DNA of 50,882 nucleotides from Clostridiales bacterium (GTDB lineage Bacteria > Bacillota > Clostridia > Christensenellales > Aristaeellaceae): positions 1-50,882 of the forward strand of contig SFET01000034.1 in the NCBI GenBank assembly GCA_004557125.1, in the 5' to 3' direction. The notes beneath the pieces are model-generated. The model did no database searches. It was not told the DNA's origin and was given only the letters and a program-made list of their open reading frames with translations. The translations under genes and the position numbers were made by a program. How positions within the stretch are numbered: position 1 is the first letter of the stretch; every line of letters begins with the position of its first letter. Positions 16,161-26,966 of this stretch are shown in pieces.

Positions 16161-18509
16161 TCACTTCAGCGTCACGATGGTCACGCCGTCCTCGCCCTCG
16201 CCGTAGCGGCCCAGGCGGAATTCCTTCACGGCGGCGTGGGTTTTGAGGTGCTTGTGGATGCCCGCGCGCAGGATGCCCGTGCCCTTGCCGTGAATGATGC
16301 TCACCGTGCGCAGGCGGTTGAGCACCGCGCCGTCCAGGAACAGATCGACGGCCATCAGCGCTTCCTCCAGGTTGCAGCCGCGCACGTCGCACTCGGTCTC
16401 CACCGGGCGCGCGGACACGTGCAGGCGGCTCGCGGCTTTGGGCTGCTTCTTCGGCTTGTCGGGCTGGGCGGTGCGCATGTCCTTGAGCTTTGCCTTCAGC
16501 TTCAGCGCGCCGGCCTGCACCGTGCATTCGCCCCTGGAATCGGGCAGCGTCAGGATCGTGGCCTTCGTGCCCAGGTTTGTAAGCTCCACAGTGTCGCCGA
16601 TCTGCACGGTCTTGGGCACCTCGCCCACACCTGCGGGCACCTCGATCTTCTCGGCGTTTTCGTCGATGGCGCTCTGGAGCTTTGCGCGCATGGCGTGCAG
16701 CTCGTGCTCCTTTAATTCGCCGCTGTTCTTCTTCTTGAGGTCGGCGATCAGTTGCTCGGACTCCCGCTGGGCACGCTGCAGGATGCGCCGGGCCTCGTCC
16801 TTGGCCTTGCGCAGGTCGCGCTCCCGGCGGGCGGCAAGGTCGCTGCGCAGCTTCTCGGCCTCGTCGCGTAGCCGCTGGGTCTCCAGATGGGCCTCCTCGG
16901 CCAGCTTGCGCTCCTTTTCGGCGATCTGGCGGTGGTATTCGGCGTTGGCGATCACGTCCTCAAAGCGCACCTGGTCGCCGCTGAGCTTCTCCTTGGCGCT
17001 GTCGATGATCTCCTCCGGAAGTCCCAGCTTCCGGGAGATTTCGAAGGCGTTGGACTTGCCCGGCACGCCGATGGACAGCCGGTAGGTGGGCCGCAGGGTC
17101 TCCACGTTGAACTCCACCGAGGCGTTCTCCACGCCGGGGGTGGACAGGGCGAACACCTTCAGCTCGCTGTAATGGGTGGTGGCCATCGTGCGCACCTTCT
17201 TCTCCAGCAGGCGGTTCAGGATCGCCATGGCCAGAGCCGCGCCCTCGGTGGGGTCGGTGCCCGCGCCCAGCTCGTCGAACAGCACCAGCGAATTCTCCGT
17301 CACGCGATCGAGGATGTCTACGATGTTCGTCATGTGGCTGGAGAAGGTGGACAGGCTCTGCTCGATGCTTTGCTCGTCGCCGATGTCGGCGAAGATTTCG
17401 TCGAAGATGGCCAGCTCCGAGCCGTAGGCGGCGGGAATCTGCATGCCCGCCTGGGCCATCAGCGACAATAGACCCACGGTTTTGAGGGTCACGGTCTTGC
17501 CGCCGGTGTTCGGGCCGGTGATCACCAGCGTGGTGAAGTCCTCTCCCAGCCACAGGTTCGAGGGCACCACCTTGTCCGGGTCGATCAGCGGATGCCGCGC
17601 CCGGATCAGGTTGACCCGGCCCTCCTCGTTGAGCTTGGGTGGCACGGCGTTCATGCTGCGGCCCAGCGCGGCGCGGGCGAAGATCATGTCGATCTCGGCC
17701 AGGTTCTCCAGGCTGTCCCCGATCAGCTCCGCGTCCGGGCCGATCTGTGCGGAGAAGGCCGCCAGAATGCGCTCGATCTCGTTCTTTTCCTTCACGGCCC
17801 ACTGCTTCAGCTCGTTCCCGGCCTCCACCACGGACATCGGCTCGATGAACAGAGTGGAGCCGGTGCCGGACTGGTCGTGCACGATGCCGGGGACGTTCGC
17901 GCGGCACTCCGCCTTAACCGGAACCACGTAACGCCCGTTGCGCATGGTGATGATCGCGTCCATCAGGTACTTGACCGTGGACGGGCTGCGCACGATGGAG
18001 TTCAGCTTGTCCCGGATGCGGTCGTTCAGCACGCGGATGTGGCGGCGGATGTCGGCAAGCTCGGAGCTTGCGTGGTCGCTGATCTCGTCCTCGGAGAGGA
18101 TCGCGTCGAAGATGTCCTCCTCCAGGCGGCGGTTGGCGTAGAGCCGGGAACCCAGCTCCGTCAGAAGCGGCATGTCCTCGCGGTCGGTGACCAGCGCACT
18201 GCGCACCAGGCGGGAGGCCTTCATCGCATCGGCAATCTGAAGGATCGCCTTGGCGGACAGCGTGGAGCCGATCTGGGCCAGCTTCAGAAAGGGCCGCACG
18301 TCGGTGAACGCCGCCATGGGGTTGGAGCCGTTGTATGCCAGCACCGTGGAGGCCTCCTCGGTCTGCTGCTGCATGTGGCGCACCAGGAAGGGGTCGCTGG
18401 AGGGCATCAGCTCCAGCGCACAGGCGCGGCCCATCTCGGTGGTGGCCAGCGCAGCCATGCGCGCGCGAATCTTGGGAAACTCCAGTACCCGCAGATTTCT
18501 CTCGTTCAT
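16161..18509 (-). CDS. mutS2: Endonuclease MutS2
   Basis: A 782-residue MutS2, usual family length. The MutS-like ATPase has Walker A GPNTGGKT at residues 332-339 and VLFDELGAGTDP as Walker B. A long charged coiled coil spans about 500-620, and a C-terminal Smr nuclease domain carries CDVRGCNLEEAL and IIHGKGTGILR. The family acts on recombination intermediates and, in Bacillus, on collided ribosomes. The start at 18509 is chosen by an AGGAG site; it lies one base after the stop of the upstream U32 gene. An in-frame upstream ATG at 18599 would add 30 residues unlike the family. Confidence 0.96.
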   Translation of the reverse strand: MNERNLRVLEFPKIRARMAALATTEMGRACALELMPSSDPFLVRHMQQQTEEASTVLAYNGSNPMAAFTDVRPFLKLAQIGSTLSAKAILQIADAMKASRLVRSALVTDREDMPLLTELGSRLYANRRLEEDIFDAILSEDEISDHASSELADIRRHIRVLNDRIRDKLNSIVRSPSTVKYLMDAIITMRNGRYVVPVKAECRANVPGIVHDQSGTGSTLFIEPMSVVEAGNELKQWAVKEKNEIERILAAFSAQIGPDAELIGDSLENLAEIDMIFARAALGRSMNAVPPKLNEEGRVNLIRARHPLIDPDKVVPSNLWLGEDFTTLVITGPNTGGKTVTLKTVGLLSLMAQAGMQIPAAYGSELAIFDEIFADIGDEQSIEQSLSTFSSHMTNIVDILDRVTENSLVLFDELGAGTDPTEGAALAMAILNRLLEKKVRTMATTHYSELKVFALSTPGVENASVEFNVETLRPTYRLSIGVPGKSNAFEISRKLGLPEEIIDSAKEKLSGDQVRFEDVIANAEYHRQIAEKERKLAEEAHLETQRLRDEAEKLRSDLAARRERDLRKAKDEARRILQRAQRESEQLIADLKKKNSGELKEHELHAMRAKLQSAIDENAEKIEVPAGVGEVPKTVQIGDTVELTNLGTKATILTLPDSRGECTVQAGALKLKAKLKDMRTAQPDKPKKQPKAASRLHVSARPVETECDVRGCNLEEALMAVDLFLDGAVLNRLRTVSIIHGKGTGILRAGIHKHLKTHAAVKEFRLGRYGEGEDGVTIVTLK

Positions 18510-18510
18510 A

Positions 18511-20829
18511 TCACTCTGCTCCTCGGAAATAGTGTCCGGTGGTGGTGTTTTGCTTGGAAAATGCATCCCATGCGGGGTCGCTGCGCACGTCCGATCCATT
18601 CATGGCGAGGCGGTGCAGGCGCACGACGGTCTCCACATCGTCCGTTTTGTCCAGCAGCAGCCGCCAGCCCTCGCAGGCGGGCAGGGACGCGGCCTTGCGC
18701 AGCAGCATGAGCTTTGCACTGTTGAGCAGCTGGATCACGCAGCCCCCGTCCGAGGCGATGCGCCGCAGGGGGAAGGCCGCGCCGGTGCGGTCGGTCAGCG
18801 ACTTTGCATCGATCTTCTGCTCCATGGGAACGCTGTCGCAGCGGCGGCAGAGGCTGTGCTTGCCGCAGATCTGCTGCGTCGCGCGCAGCGGACAGTGGCG
18901 CAGCTGCATCAGCGGAATCGCGCCGTAGACGATCAGCTGCCGCCGCCCGCCCAGCGCATCGATCTGGCTCCGGTTCAGCTCCAGCGACGGCGTATAGAGG
19001 GAAATCCCCCAGTCCGCCATCTGTTGAAGGGAGAAGCTGTTTGCAAGGTTCAGGGACGCGTCCGCGACGCGCTCTCCCGGCCAGGTGAGGCCCAGCTGGC
19101 CCACGTTGGCGAGGTACACCCTCTGGATGCGGCCGGAATTTTCCAATGCCCACTCGTTCAGAATGCGAAGCGCGGCTTCATCCGTCACCGGCGGCAATGC
19201 AAGGTCAAAGGCTTCGGGCAGCTCCTTGAGCGCTGCGTTCAGCGCGTTTGTACGCAGATCCTCCGGGGCGAAGCAGATGCGGTCGGCTCCGGCGTCCAGC
19301 GCGCGGCGCAGCACCTCAGGGTCGCCGCTCTGGGCGGTCAGCTCGTCTGGACGGTTCTTCTCGCAGGGAAATTCGGGCGCAGGCTCCATTGCAGCGCAGG
19401 CGTGGGGCACACCCATGCGTGCCGCAATCAGCAGCTCCACCGCCTGCCGCCGCAGCGCGTTGAGCGCCGAGACAGGCAGGTAGGCCATGGGATCGATCTG
19501 CATCTCAGTGTTGCGCAGCACAAAGGGCGTGTCGCCCAGCTTCTCCAATTGACTGCGGATGCGCGCCGGATCGGAGGGCTTGTTCTGGGCGGTCTGCACG
19601 ACCTCGCCTGTGCACTCGGCGCTGTGCGTACCGTCGGAAATCGCGATGCGCGCGGGCGCACCCGGCTGCAATTCGAGCCGGATATCCACGGGAAATTTTT
19701 TGCGCTCGGCGGTGAAGCGCGCCTGCAAGTCGCGCATCTGGGCCTGGGAGACCAGGCGGTAGAGCGCGTCGCCCCGCTTCGCTGCGGGCAGCGCAACCCG
19801 ACCGGGGGCGGCGTCGCCCAGGCGCACGGGCAGATCGTCCCGGCCTCTGCGGCGCAGCACCAGCGCGTCACCGGCATCCACGGCCGCGTCCAGCCGCAGC
19901 TCGCCAGGGTTGTGGCATTCGCCGATGCGCACGCCCATGTGGTTCGGCCGCAGGGGATACATCAGCTCCGCGTCCTCCACGCCGAAGCCGTAGCCCCGGG
20001 TGAAGCCGCCTCGATTGAACATCTGCGCAAGCTCCGCGCGGGCCTTGACCATGTCGAACTTGGGATCGTCCAGCGCGGCGCGGTAGACGGAGGTGGTGAG
20101 CGCTACGTACTCCGGCCGCTTGAGCCGGCCCTCGATCTTCAGACTGTCCGCACCGGCCTGTACCAGCGCAGTCAGCCCCTCCAGACCGCACAGGTCCTTC
20201 GTGGAGAGCAGGTAGCCCTCCCGGCCGTCCATGCGGTACTTCATGCGACAGGGCTGGGCGCAGAGCCCGCGGTTGCCGCTGCGGCCGCCGATCATGCTGG
20301 AGAGCAGGCACTGGCCCGAGCAGGACACGCACAGCGCACCGTGGACGAACACCTCCAGCTCCGCGCCGCGACCGGCGCAGCGCGCGATCTCCGCATATTC
20401 CATCTCCCGGGCGAGCACTACCCGGGAAAAGCCGTTTTTCACCAGAAAATCCACGCCCTGGGGGTTGTGCACCGCCATCTGTGTGCTGGCGTGCAAGGGA
20501 AGGGAAGGAGCCATCTGATGCACGCATCTCGCCACGCCGAAGTCCTGCACGATCACGCCGTCCGCGCCCGCCCGGCAGATTTCCTCAATGGTGCGCTCCA
20601 GGCGCGTAAGCTCGCCCTGACGCACCATGGTGTTCAACGTTACGTAGGCCTTCGCGTTCCGGGCGTGACAGTAGCCGACGGCGGCTTCCAGCTCGCCGCC
20701 GAAGTTCTCGGCGCTCCTGCGGGCGTTGAAATCCCCTGCGCCCAGATAGATCGCGTCCGCGCCGCACTGCACGGCAGCCACCATGGCGGGTGCGCTTCCT
20801 GCGGGGGAGAGAAGCTCAGGCCTGTTCAT
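18511..20829 (-). CDS. Peptidase U32-family protein, long form with DUF3656-like C-terminus (RlhA-like)
   Basis: A 772-residue U32 protein. The signature EVFVHGALCVSCSGQCLLS spans residues 159-177, with nearby Cys residues (GLCAQPC) and the motif SLKIEGRLKRPEYVA. Long U32 proteins include E. coli RlhA, which hydroxylates a cytidine in 23S rRNA; older annotations call them collagenases. A role in RNA hydroxylation is more likely than proteolysis, but this is family inference. The start overlaps the end of zapA by 14 bases and the stop lies one base from mutS2, so zapA-U32-mutS2 appears to be one operon. Confidence 0.9.
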   Translation of the reverse strand: MNRPELLSPAGSAPAMVAAVQCGADAIYLGAGDFNARRSAENFGGELEAAVGYCHARNAKAYVTLNTMVRQGELTRLERTIEEICRAGADGVIVQDFGVARCVHQMAPSLPLHASTQMAVHNPQGVDFLVKNGFSRVVLAREMEYAEIARCAGRGAELEVFVHGALCVSCSGQCLLSSMIGGRSGNRGLCAQPCRMKYRMDGREGYLLSTKDLCGLEGLTALVQAGADSLKIEGRLKRPEYVALTTSVYRAALDDPKFDMVKARAELAQMFNRGGFTRGYGFGVEDAELMYPLRPNHMGVRIGECHNPGELRLDAAVDAGDALVLRRRGRDDLPVRLGDAAPGRVALPAAKRGDALYRLVSQAQMRDLQARFTAERKKFPVDIRLELQPGAPARIAISDGTHSAECTGEVVQTAQNKPSDPARIRSQLEKLGDTPFVLRNTEMQIDPMAYLPVSALNALRRQAVELLIAARMGVPHACAAMEPAPEFPCEKNRPDELTAQSGDPEVLRRALDAGADRICFAPEDLRTNALNAALKELPEAFDLALPPVTDEAALRILNEWALENSGRIQRVYLANVGQLGLTWPGERVADASLNLANSFSLQQMADWGISLYTPSLELNRSQIDALGGRRQLIVYGAIPLMQLRHCPLRATQQICGKHSLCRRCDSVPMEQKIDAKSLTDRTGAAFPLRRIASDGGCVIQLLNSAKLMLLRKAASLPACEGWRLLLDKTDDVETVVRLHRLAMNGSDVRSDPAWDAFSKQNTTTGHYFRGAE

Positions 20830-21094
20830 GCTTCATTCGCTCGATCTCCGCGCGGGCAGACTCCAGCTCCTGCTTCAGGCGGCGGATCTCCTCGCGGGAC
20901 TTCATCATGTCGTCGGTGGCCTTCACGGCGGCGAGCACCGCCAGCTGGCCTGCGGGCAGGCGGGTGGCCTGACTCAGCTCCTTCATCTTCTGATCCACCC
21001 AGGCGGCGACGTTCTGGATGTAGGCCTCGGAATCATAGCTTGTAATGGCGTATTCCTTGCCCGCGATGCGAACGGTGGTCTTGATCTTCTGCAT
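20816..21094 (-). CDS. zapA: Cell division protein ZapA
   Basis: A 92-residue FtsZ-ring stabiliser. The N-terminal segment (VRIAGKEYAITSYDSEAYIQ) is typical of ZapA, followed by a long coiled-coil helix (residues about 60-92) that mediates dimer and tetramer formation. ATG 21094 has GAGG eight bases upstream, and the length matches the family (85-110). It is the first gene of the zapA-U32-mutS2 operon and is served by the promoter at 21159-21187. Confidence 0.93.
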   Translation of the reverse strand: MQKIKTTVRIAGKEYAITSYDSEAYIQNVAAWVDQKMKELSQATRLPAGQLAVLAAVKATDDMMKSREEIRRLKQELESARAEIERMKHEQA

Positions 21095-21158
21095 GGCTGT
21101 AACCTCACATAAATATGGTAGGGAAAGGGCGCGCCCTTCACGAAAGAACTCCAAGGAA

Positions 21159-21187
21159 ATTATACCACAGTTTGCCCGATCCAACAA
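21159..21187 (-). promoter_or_regulatory. Sigma-A promoter for zapA operon
   Basis: On the minus strand, TTGTTG (21187-21182), a 17-base spacer, then a perfect TATAAT (21164-21159), about 65 bases before the zapA start. Confidence 0.7.
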
Positions 21188-21242
21188 CAAAAAAGCGGAC
21201 ACGGTGCGGGGCGCGGGGACATATTCTGGAACAGGGGAGGCG

Positions 21243-21437
21243 ATGAAGATGGGCGGATCTTGCACAAAGCGCTTCCGGACCGCGTCCCGCAGCGGTTCGA
21301 AGGCCAGGACAATCGGGATTGTGCTGATGGCGGTGGGTGCGCTGGTGCTGCTGCTGTTCGTGCCCTGCTGGGTGTGGACCTCGCTCCTGGCGGTGCTGCT
21401 GATCAGCATCGGCTTTCTGGTATGGCGGTTCAGCTGA
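21243..21437 (+). CDS. Small membrane protein, 64 residues
   Basis: An uncharacterised 64-residue protein with a basic N-terminus (KRFRTASRSGSKARTIG) and two tightly packed hydrophobic segments, about residues 24-41 and 44-61, ending VWRFS. ATG 21243 is preceded by GGGGAGG with good spacing. It lies alone between the zapA promoter and the rpmB terminator and is transcribed towards rpmB. I do not recognise the family, although short two-helix proteins of this shape are common next to cell-division genes in Clostridia. No function is assigned. Confidence 0.65.
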   Translation: MKMGGSCTKRFRTASRSGSKARTIGIVLMAVGALVLLLFVPCWVWTSLLAVLLISIGFLVWRFS

Positions 21438-21454
21438 CGCGGCGCAGAGGCGAT

Positions 21455-21497
21455 GCAAAAAACGGACGGGCTGCCGCATATCGACAACCCGTCCGTT
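21455..21497 (-). terminator. Rho-independent terminator of rpmB
   Basis: On the minus strand, AACGGACGGG (21497-21488), a 17-base loop, CCCGTCCGTT (21470-21461), then TTTT. It lies 13 bases after the rpmB stop. The same stem may also serve the convergent small membrane gene. Confidence 0.85.
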
Positions 21498-21510
21498 CTA
21501 TAAAGAGGAA

Positions 21511-21702
21511 TTACAGCGCACGCTCAACCTTGTTGCTGCGCAGGCAGCGCGTGCAAACGGTCATGCTCTTGGGAGCGCCGTTGACGAGAACTTTAACCTT
21601 CTGCGTGTTCGGAGCCCAAGTGCGACGCGTCTTGCGGTTGGAGTGGCTCACGTTGTTTCCGTAAACGACGCCCTTGCCGCAAACCTCACAAAACTTTCTC
21701 AT
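21511..21702 (-). CDS. rpmB: Ribosomal protein bL28
   Basis: A 63-residue large-subunit ribosomal protein of the zinc-binding (C+) form, with CEVCGKG near the start and CTRC near the end. The segment VSHSNRKTRRTWAPN is characteristic. AAGGAGGTGTG precedes the ATG at 21702. It is divergent from the Asp23/FakA/RecG genes, the same neighbourhood seen in Bacillus subtilis (rpmB-yloU-yloV-recG). Confidence 0.98.
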   Translation of the reverse strand: MRKFCEVCGKGVVYGNNVSHSNRKTRRTWAPNTQKVKVLVNGAPKSMTVCTRCLRSNKVERAL

Positions 21703-21749
21703 ACTCTATCACACCTCCTTCAAGGGATATGTCGCATCAAAACAGTAGA

Positions 21750-21778
21750 ATTATAGCACTGATTCGCTCAAAACGCAA
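21750..21778 (-). promoter_or_regulatory. Sigma-A promoter for rpmB
   Basis: On the minus strand, TTGCGT (21778-21773), a 17-base spacer, then TATAAT (21755-21750). Confidence 0.75.
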
Positions 21779-21871
21779 GTGGGCTGCGTGTAAAACTTCT
21801 GCAATTCATAGATTTTTTTTCAAAAACGGCGAAAATTGGCCCGCAAAGCCCCTTGTTTTTTTGCGATGTGC

Positions 21872-21900
21872 TTGCATAATCGCGAAAAAGCAGTTATACT
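21872..21900 (+). promoter_or_regulatory. Sigma-A promoter for the Asp23-fakA transcript
   Basis: TTGCAT (21872-21877), a 17-base spacer, then TATACT (21895-21900). It is about 80 bases upstream of the Asp23-family gene and divergent from the rpmB promoter. Confidence 0.65.
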
Positions 21901-21982
21901 GATAGTAAGTGGAATTATCATCCGCTTCTGACACGCGCCCGCTTCCGCAAGTGCGGCGCAATACATGAACGGAGGTTTTGAC

Positions 21983-22333
21983 ATGGATTGCAAGTTTACA
22001 ACCGATCTTGGCCTCGTAACAGTCAACGACGATGTGCTTGTGCGCGTGGCCGGCTACGCCGCGCTGGACTGCTACGGCATCGTCGGCATGGCCTCCAAGC
22101 GCTCAACAGACGGCATCGTGCAGCTGATGGGCAAGGAAAATCTTGGACGGGGTGTGAAAATCCGCACGTCCGGCGACAAGGTGGACATCGATCTGTTCAT
22201 CATCGTCGAATACGGCATCTCGATCAGTGCGGTCGCGGCTTCGATCATCGAAACCGTGAAATACAAGGTGGAACATCTTACGGGGATTCCGGTTGGACGC
22301 GTCAACGTATGCGTGGAGGACATCCGCGTCTGA
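21983..22333 (+). CDS. Asp23/Gls24-family protein (YloU-like)
   Basis: A 116-residue Asp23-domain protein of the YloU type. The domain covers nearly the whole chain, with VRVAGYAALDCYGIVGMA and LFIIVEYGISISAVAASI as recognisable segments. Members are envelope-associated or stress-linked; in Staphylococcus, Asp23 is membrane anchored. ATG 21983 follows GGAGGTTTTGAC; an in-frame ATG at 21965 lies before that ribosome site. It sits directly before the FakA-like gene, as yloU sits before yloV in Bacillus. Confidence 0.93.
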   Translation: MDCKFTTDLGLVTVNDDVLVRVAGYAALDCYGIVGMASKRSTDGIVQLMGKENLGRGVKIRTSGDKVDIDLFIIVEYGISISAVAASIIETVKYKVEHLTGIPVGRVNVCVEDIRV

Positions 22334-22361
22334 CATCCGCCCCCATAGCTTGGAGGAAGAT

Positions 22362-24023
22362 ATGGCGATTAAGAAGATAGACGGCATGATGCTCAAGGAG
22401 ATGTTCTCCTCGGGCGCTGCGCTTTTGACGCAGAACCGCGAGAGCGTCGATGCCCTGAATGTATTTCCGGTGCCGGACGGCGATACGGGCTCCAACATGT
22501 CCCAGACCATCACCGCCGCCATCAAGGAGATGAACATGAAGCGCTACACCGCCGCTGCGGATGTGGCGGACGCCGTCGCACGCGGCGCGCTCAAGGGCGC
22601 CCGGGGCAATTCCGGCGTCATACTCAGCCAGATCCTGCGCGGCATCGCCCGGGGCCTGGCTGGCCATGAGGACGTGGACTGCGCGCTGTGGGTTCAGGCG
22701 ATCCGCCAGGGCGCAAACACCGCCTACAAGGCCGTGATGAAGCCCAAGGAGGGCACGATTCTCACCGTGATCCGCGTGATCGCCGAGGATCTGGAGCGCG
22801 GCGGCGGCAAGTGCGAGACCCTGGAGGAGCTGTTCAAGCTGCTGCTTACTTCCGGCGACGCGATCCTGAAGAAGACGCCGGAGATGCTGCCCGTGCTCAA
22901 GCAGGCCGGCGTGGTGGACAGCGGCGGCATGGGCCTGATGGTCATCTTCCGCGGCATGTACGCCGCCCTCACCGGCGAGACCGTGGAGATCGACGACGGC
23001 AGCAGCGCCAACGCGGCCCAGTCCATGCCCGGCGAGTACGTGGACGACCACGGCGACCTGCGCGTGGAGGACATTACATTCGGCTACTGCACGGAGTTCA
23101 TCGTCTCCCATCCGCGTCCGGATATGAAGGAAAGCGAGGTCGTGCGCCTGCGCAAGCGCCTGGAGAAGATCGGCGACTGCGTGCTGGTCATCTCCGACCT
23201 GTCCGTGGTGAAGGTGCACGTGCACACCAACGACCCTGGCAAGGCTATGCAGTATGCGCTGGAGCTGGGCGAATTGGACGCCATCAAGGTGGACAACATG
23301 TTCGAGGAGGCCCGCGAGCGCGAGGCCAAGCGGCAGGCTGCCGCCGAGGCGGAGGCTGCCAAGCTGAAGGAATACGGCATCGTGGCCGTGGCGCTGGGCG
23401 AGGGCATCAACAGCATCTTCCGGGATCTGATGGTGGATCAGATCGTGGACGGCGGTCAGACCATGAATCCCAGCATTCAGGATCTGGCCCAGGCCGTGGA
23501 GGCCACCCACGCAAAGAACGTGTTCATCCTGCCCAACAACACCAACATCATCCTCGCGGCCCAGCAGGCCTCGGAGCTGACGGAGAAGAACGTGGTGGTG
23601 CTGCCCACCAAGTCCGTGCCCATGGGCATTTCCGCGATGCTGGCCTTCTCCACCGACATGAGCGTGGAGGAGAACACCGCGGCCATGACCGAGGCGGCGG
23701 AGAACGTGCACACCGCGTCCATCACCTACGCCGTGCGCGACACCACCTATGAGGATCGCGAGATCCACCAGGGTGACATCATGGGCATGATCGACAACCG
23801 GCTGAGTGTGCTGGGCAACGAGATCCATCAGGTCTGCATGGACATCGCCGGCAAGATGGTGGGCGAGGACACCGATCTGATCACGATCTACTACGGCAGC
23901 GACGTCTCCGAGGAGGACGCACAGAAGCTCTGCGACGCGCTGGCCGAGGAGTACGACGACTGCGATGTGGAGCTCCAGTACGGCGGACAACCCCTGTACT
24001 ATTATCTGATTGCAGTTGAGTGA
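22362..24023 (+). CDS. fakA: Fatty acid kinase subunit A (DAK2/YloV family)
   Basis: A 553-residue FakA-like protein. The N-terminal DAK2 (DhaL-like) ATP-binding domain carries NVFPVPDGDTGSNM and ARGNSGVILSQILRG. A middle domain and a C-terminal DegV-like half (VLPTKSVPMGISAML; IYYGSDVSEEDA) follow. With a FakB lipid-binding partner it phosphorylates exogenous fatty acids for phospholipid synthesis in Gram-positive bacteria; no fakB is in the window. ATG 22362 follows TGGAGGAAGAT. Position between the Asp23 gene and recG matches the Bacillus order. Confidence 0.93.
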   Translation: MAIKKIDGMMLKEMFSSGAALLTQNRESVDALNVFPVPDGDTGSNMSQTITAAIKEMNMKRYTAAADVADAVARGALKGARGNSGVILSQILRGIARGLAGHEDVDCALWVQAIRQGANTAYKAVMKPKEGTILTVIRVIAEDLERGGGKCETLEELFKLLLTSGDAILKKTPEMLPVLKQAGVVDSGGMGLMVIFRGMYAALTGETVEIDDGSSANAAQSMPGEYVDDHGDLRVEDITFGYCTEFIVSHPRPDMKESEVVRLRKRLEKIGDCVLVISDLSVVKVHVHTNDPGKAMQYALELGELDAIKVDNMFEEAREREAKRQAAAEAEAAKLKEYGIVAVALGEGINSIFRDLMVDQIVDGGQTMNPSIQDLAQAVEATHAKNVFILPNNTNIILAAQQASELTEKNVVVLPTKSVPMGISAMLAFSTDMSVEENTAAMTEAAENVHTASITYAVRDTTYEDREIHQGDIMGMIDNRLSVLGNEIHQVCMDIAGKMVGEDTDLITIYYGSDVSEEDAQKLCDALAEEYDDCDVELQYGGQPLYYYLIAVE

Positions 24024-24045
24024 TGCGTTTCAATAGACATTGGAT

Positions 24046-24077
24046 GGATCCGGTGGGAATGCCCGCCGGATCCTTTG
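24046..24077 (+). terminator. Hairpin between fakA and recG
   Basis: GGATCCGGTGGG (24046-24057), loop AATG, CCCGCCGGATCC (24062-24073), with one G-T wobble, then TTTG. The T-run is short, so readthrough into recG is likely. Confidence 0.7.
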
Positions 24078-24114
24078 AAATATGCGCAAATCCACAGGAG
24101 GGGAGGATGAAGGC

Positions 24115-26118
<2,004 letters not shown>

Positions 26119-26145
26119 TCCATCCGATGAAAAACTGAAAAAATG

Positions 26146-26212
26146 GGCGCGCCCGCATGCAGGATCGAGCAATCGCACTTGCATATGGGCGCGCCTTTTG
26201 CGCGCTTTTTTT
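26146..26212 (+). terminator. Rho-independent terminator of recG
   Basis: GGCGCGCCCGCATGCA (26146-26161) pairs with TGCATATGGGCGCGCC (26180-26195) with one mismatch. TTTTGCGCGC and a seven-T run follow. Confidence 0.85.
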
Positions 26213-26323
26213 GAAAAATCGGAATCCCGCGCGATCGCCATTCTTACCCAGTGCACAATTTCCAGTGTAAAAGCTCCGGCGCGGGTCAAACTACAGTCAG
26301 ACTCAAGCAAGGAGGTGAAAAGC

Positions 26324-26506
26324 ATGAAGAACGCAGAGAACAAGGCCGCAATGGAAAACATGAAGTATGAAATTGCGCGCGAGTACGGCGTGAACCTGAC
26401 CAAGGGTTACAACGGCAACCTGTCCTCCAAGGACGCGGGCACCGTCGGCGGTCAGATGGTTCGCAAGATGGTCGAGGACTATCAGCGCCAGCATGCGAAC
26501 CAGTAA
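26324..26506 (+). CDS. Alpha/beta-type small acid-soluble spore protein
   Basis: A 60-residue SASP, which coats and protects DNA in the dormant spore. It has the family core GVNLTKGYNGNLSSKDAGTV followed by GGQMVRKMVE, and a YEIARE segment resembling the site cut by the germination protease GPR. ATG 26324 follows GGAGGTGAAAAGC. A sister gene lies 114 bases downstream. Expression should depend on forespore sigma factor G; I could not identify a clear promoter. Confidence 0.96.
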   Translation: MKNAENKAAMENMKYEIAREYGVNLTKGYNGNLSSKDAGTVGGQMVRKMVEDYQRQHANQ

Positions 26507-26620
26507 GTTCGCACATGCAGCAGTCTTTCCCGGAGCGCGGCGCCCCATGCATCGGATGAGATGTCTGCGGCGGCGCGGCTCCAAAGCAAATCGCCCAAGC
26601 GGCGTGAGAAGGAGATCATT

Positions 26621-26827
26621 ATGCGCAACAACAACAATCAGATCAACGTTCCGGAAGCGCGCCAGGCCATGGCCAACATGAAGCAGGAGGTTGCCAACGA
26701 GCTGGGCATCAACCTGAAGCAGGGCTACAACGGCGACCTGTCCTCCAAGGACGCGGGCCACATCGGCGGCAACATGGTCAAGAAGATGATCGAGGCCCAG
26801 GAGCGCGCCATGTCCGGCAGAAGCTGA
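26621..26827 (+). CDS. Alpha/beta-type small acid-soluble spore protein
   Basis: A 68-residue SASP paralogue with a longer Asn-rich N-terminus (MRNNNNQINVPEARQAM). Its core, GINLKQGYNGDLSSKDAGHI then GGNMVKKMIE, closely follows the neighbouring gene. QEVANE is the likely GPR cleavage site. ATG 26621 follows AAGGAGATCATT. The pair is probably a tandem duplication. Confidence 0.96.
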   Translation: MRNNNNQINVPEARQAMANMKQEVANELGINLKQGYNGDLSSKDAGHIGGNMVKKMIEAQERAMSGRS

Positions 26828-26863
26828 CCTCGCACAGGGAAGAACGATTCAAATTGTAAAAGG

Positions 26864-26928
26864 CCGTCCGCATCAGTTGCGCGGACGGACCGGGGGGACG
26901 GTTGCGCATGTGCGCGGCCGTCCCCTTG
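26864..26928 (+). terminator. Double hairpin after the spore-protein genes
   Basis: Two stems in series: CCGTCCGC (26864-26871) with GCGGACGG (26881-26888), and GGGGACGG (26894-26901) with CCGTCCCC (26918-26925). Only a weak T-rich tail (TTGTG) follows. It probably ends convergent transcripts from both sides. Confidence 0.6.
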
Positions 26929-26966
26929 TGCTGCAATGAAAGAAGAGCGCGGACGGGCAAAGATGC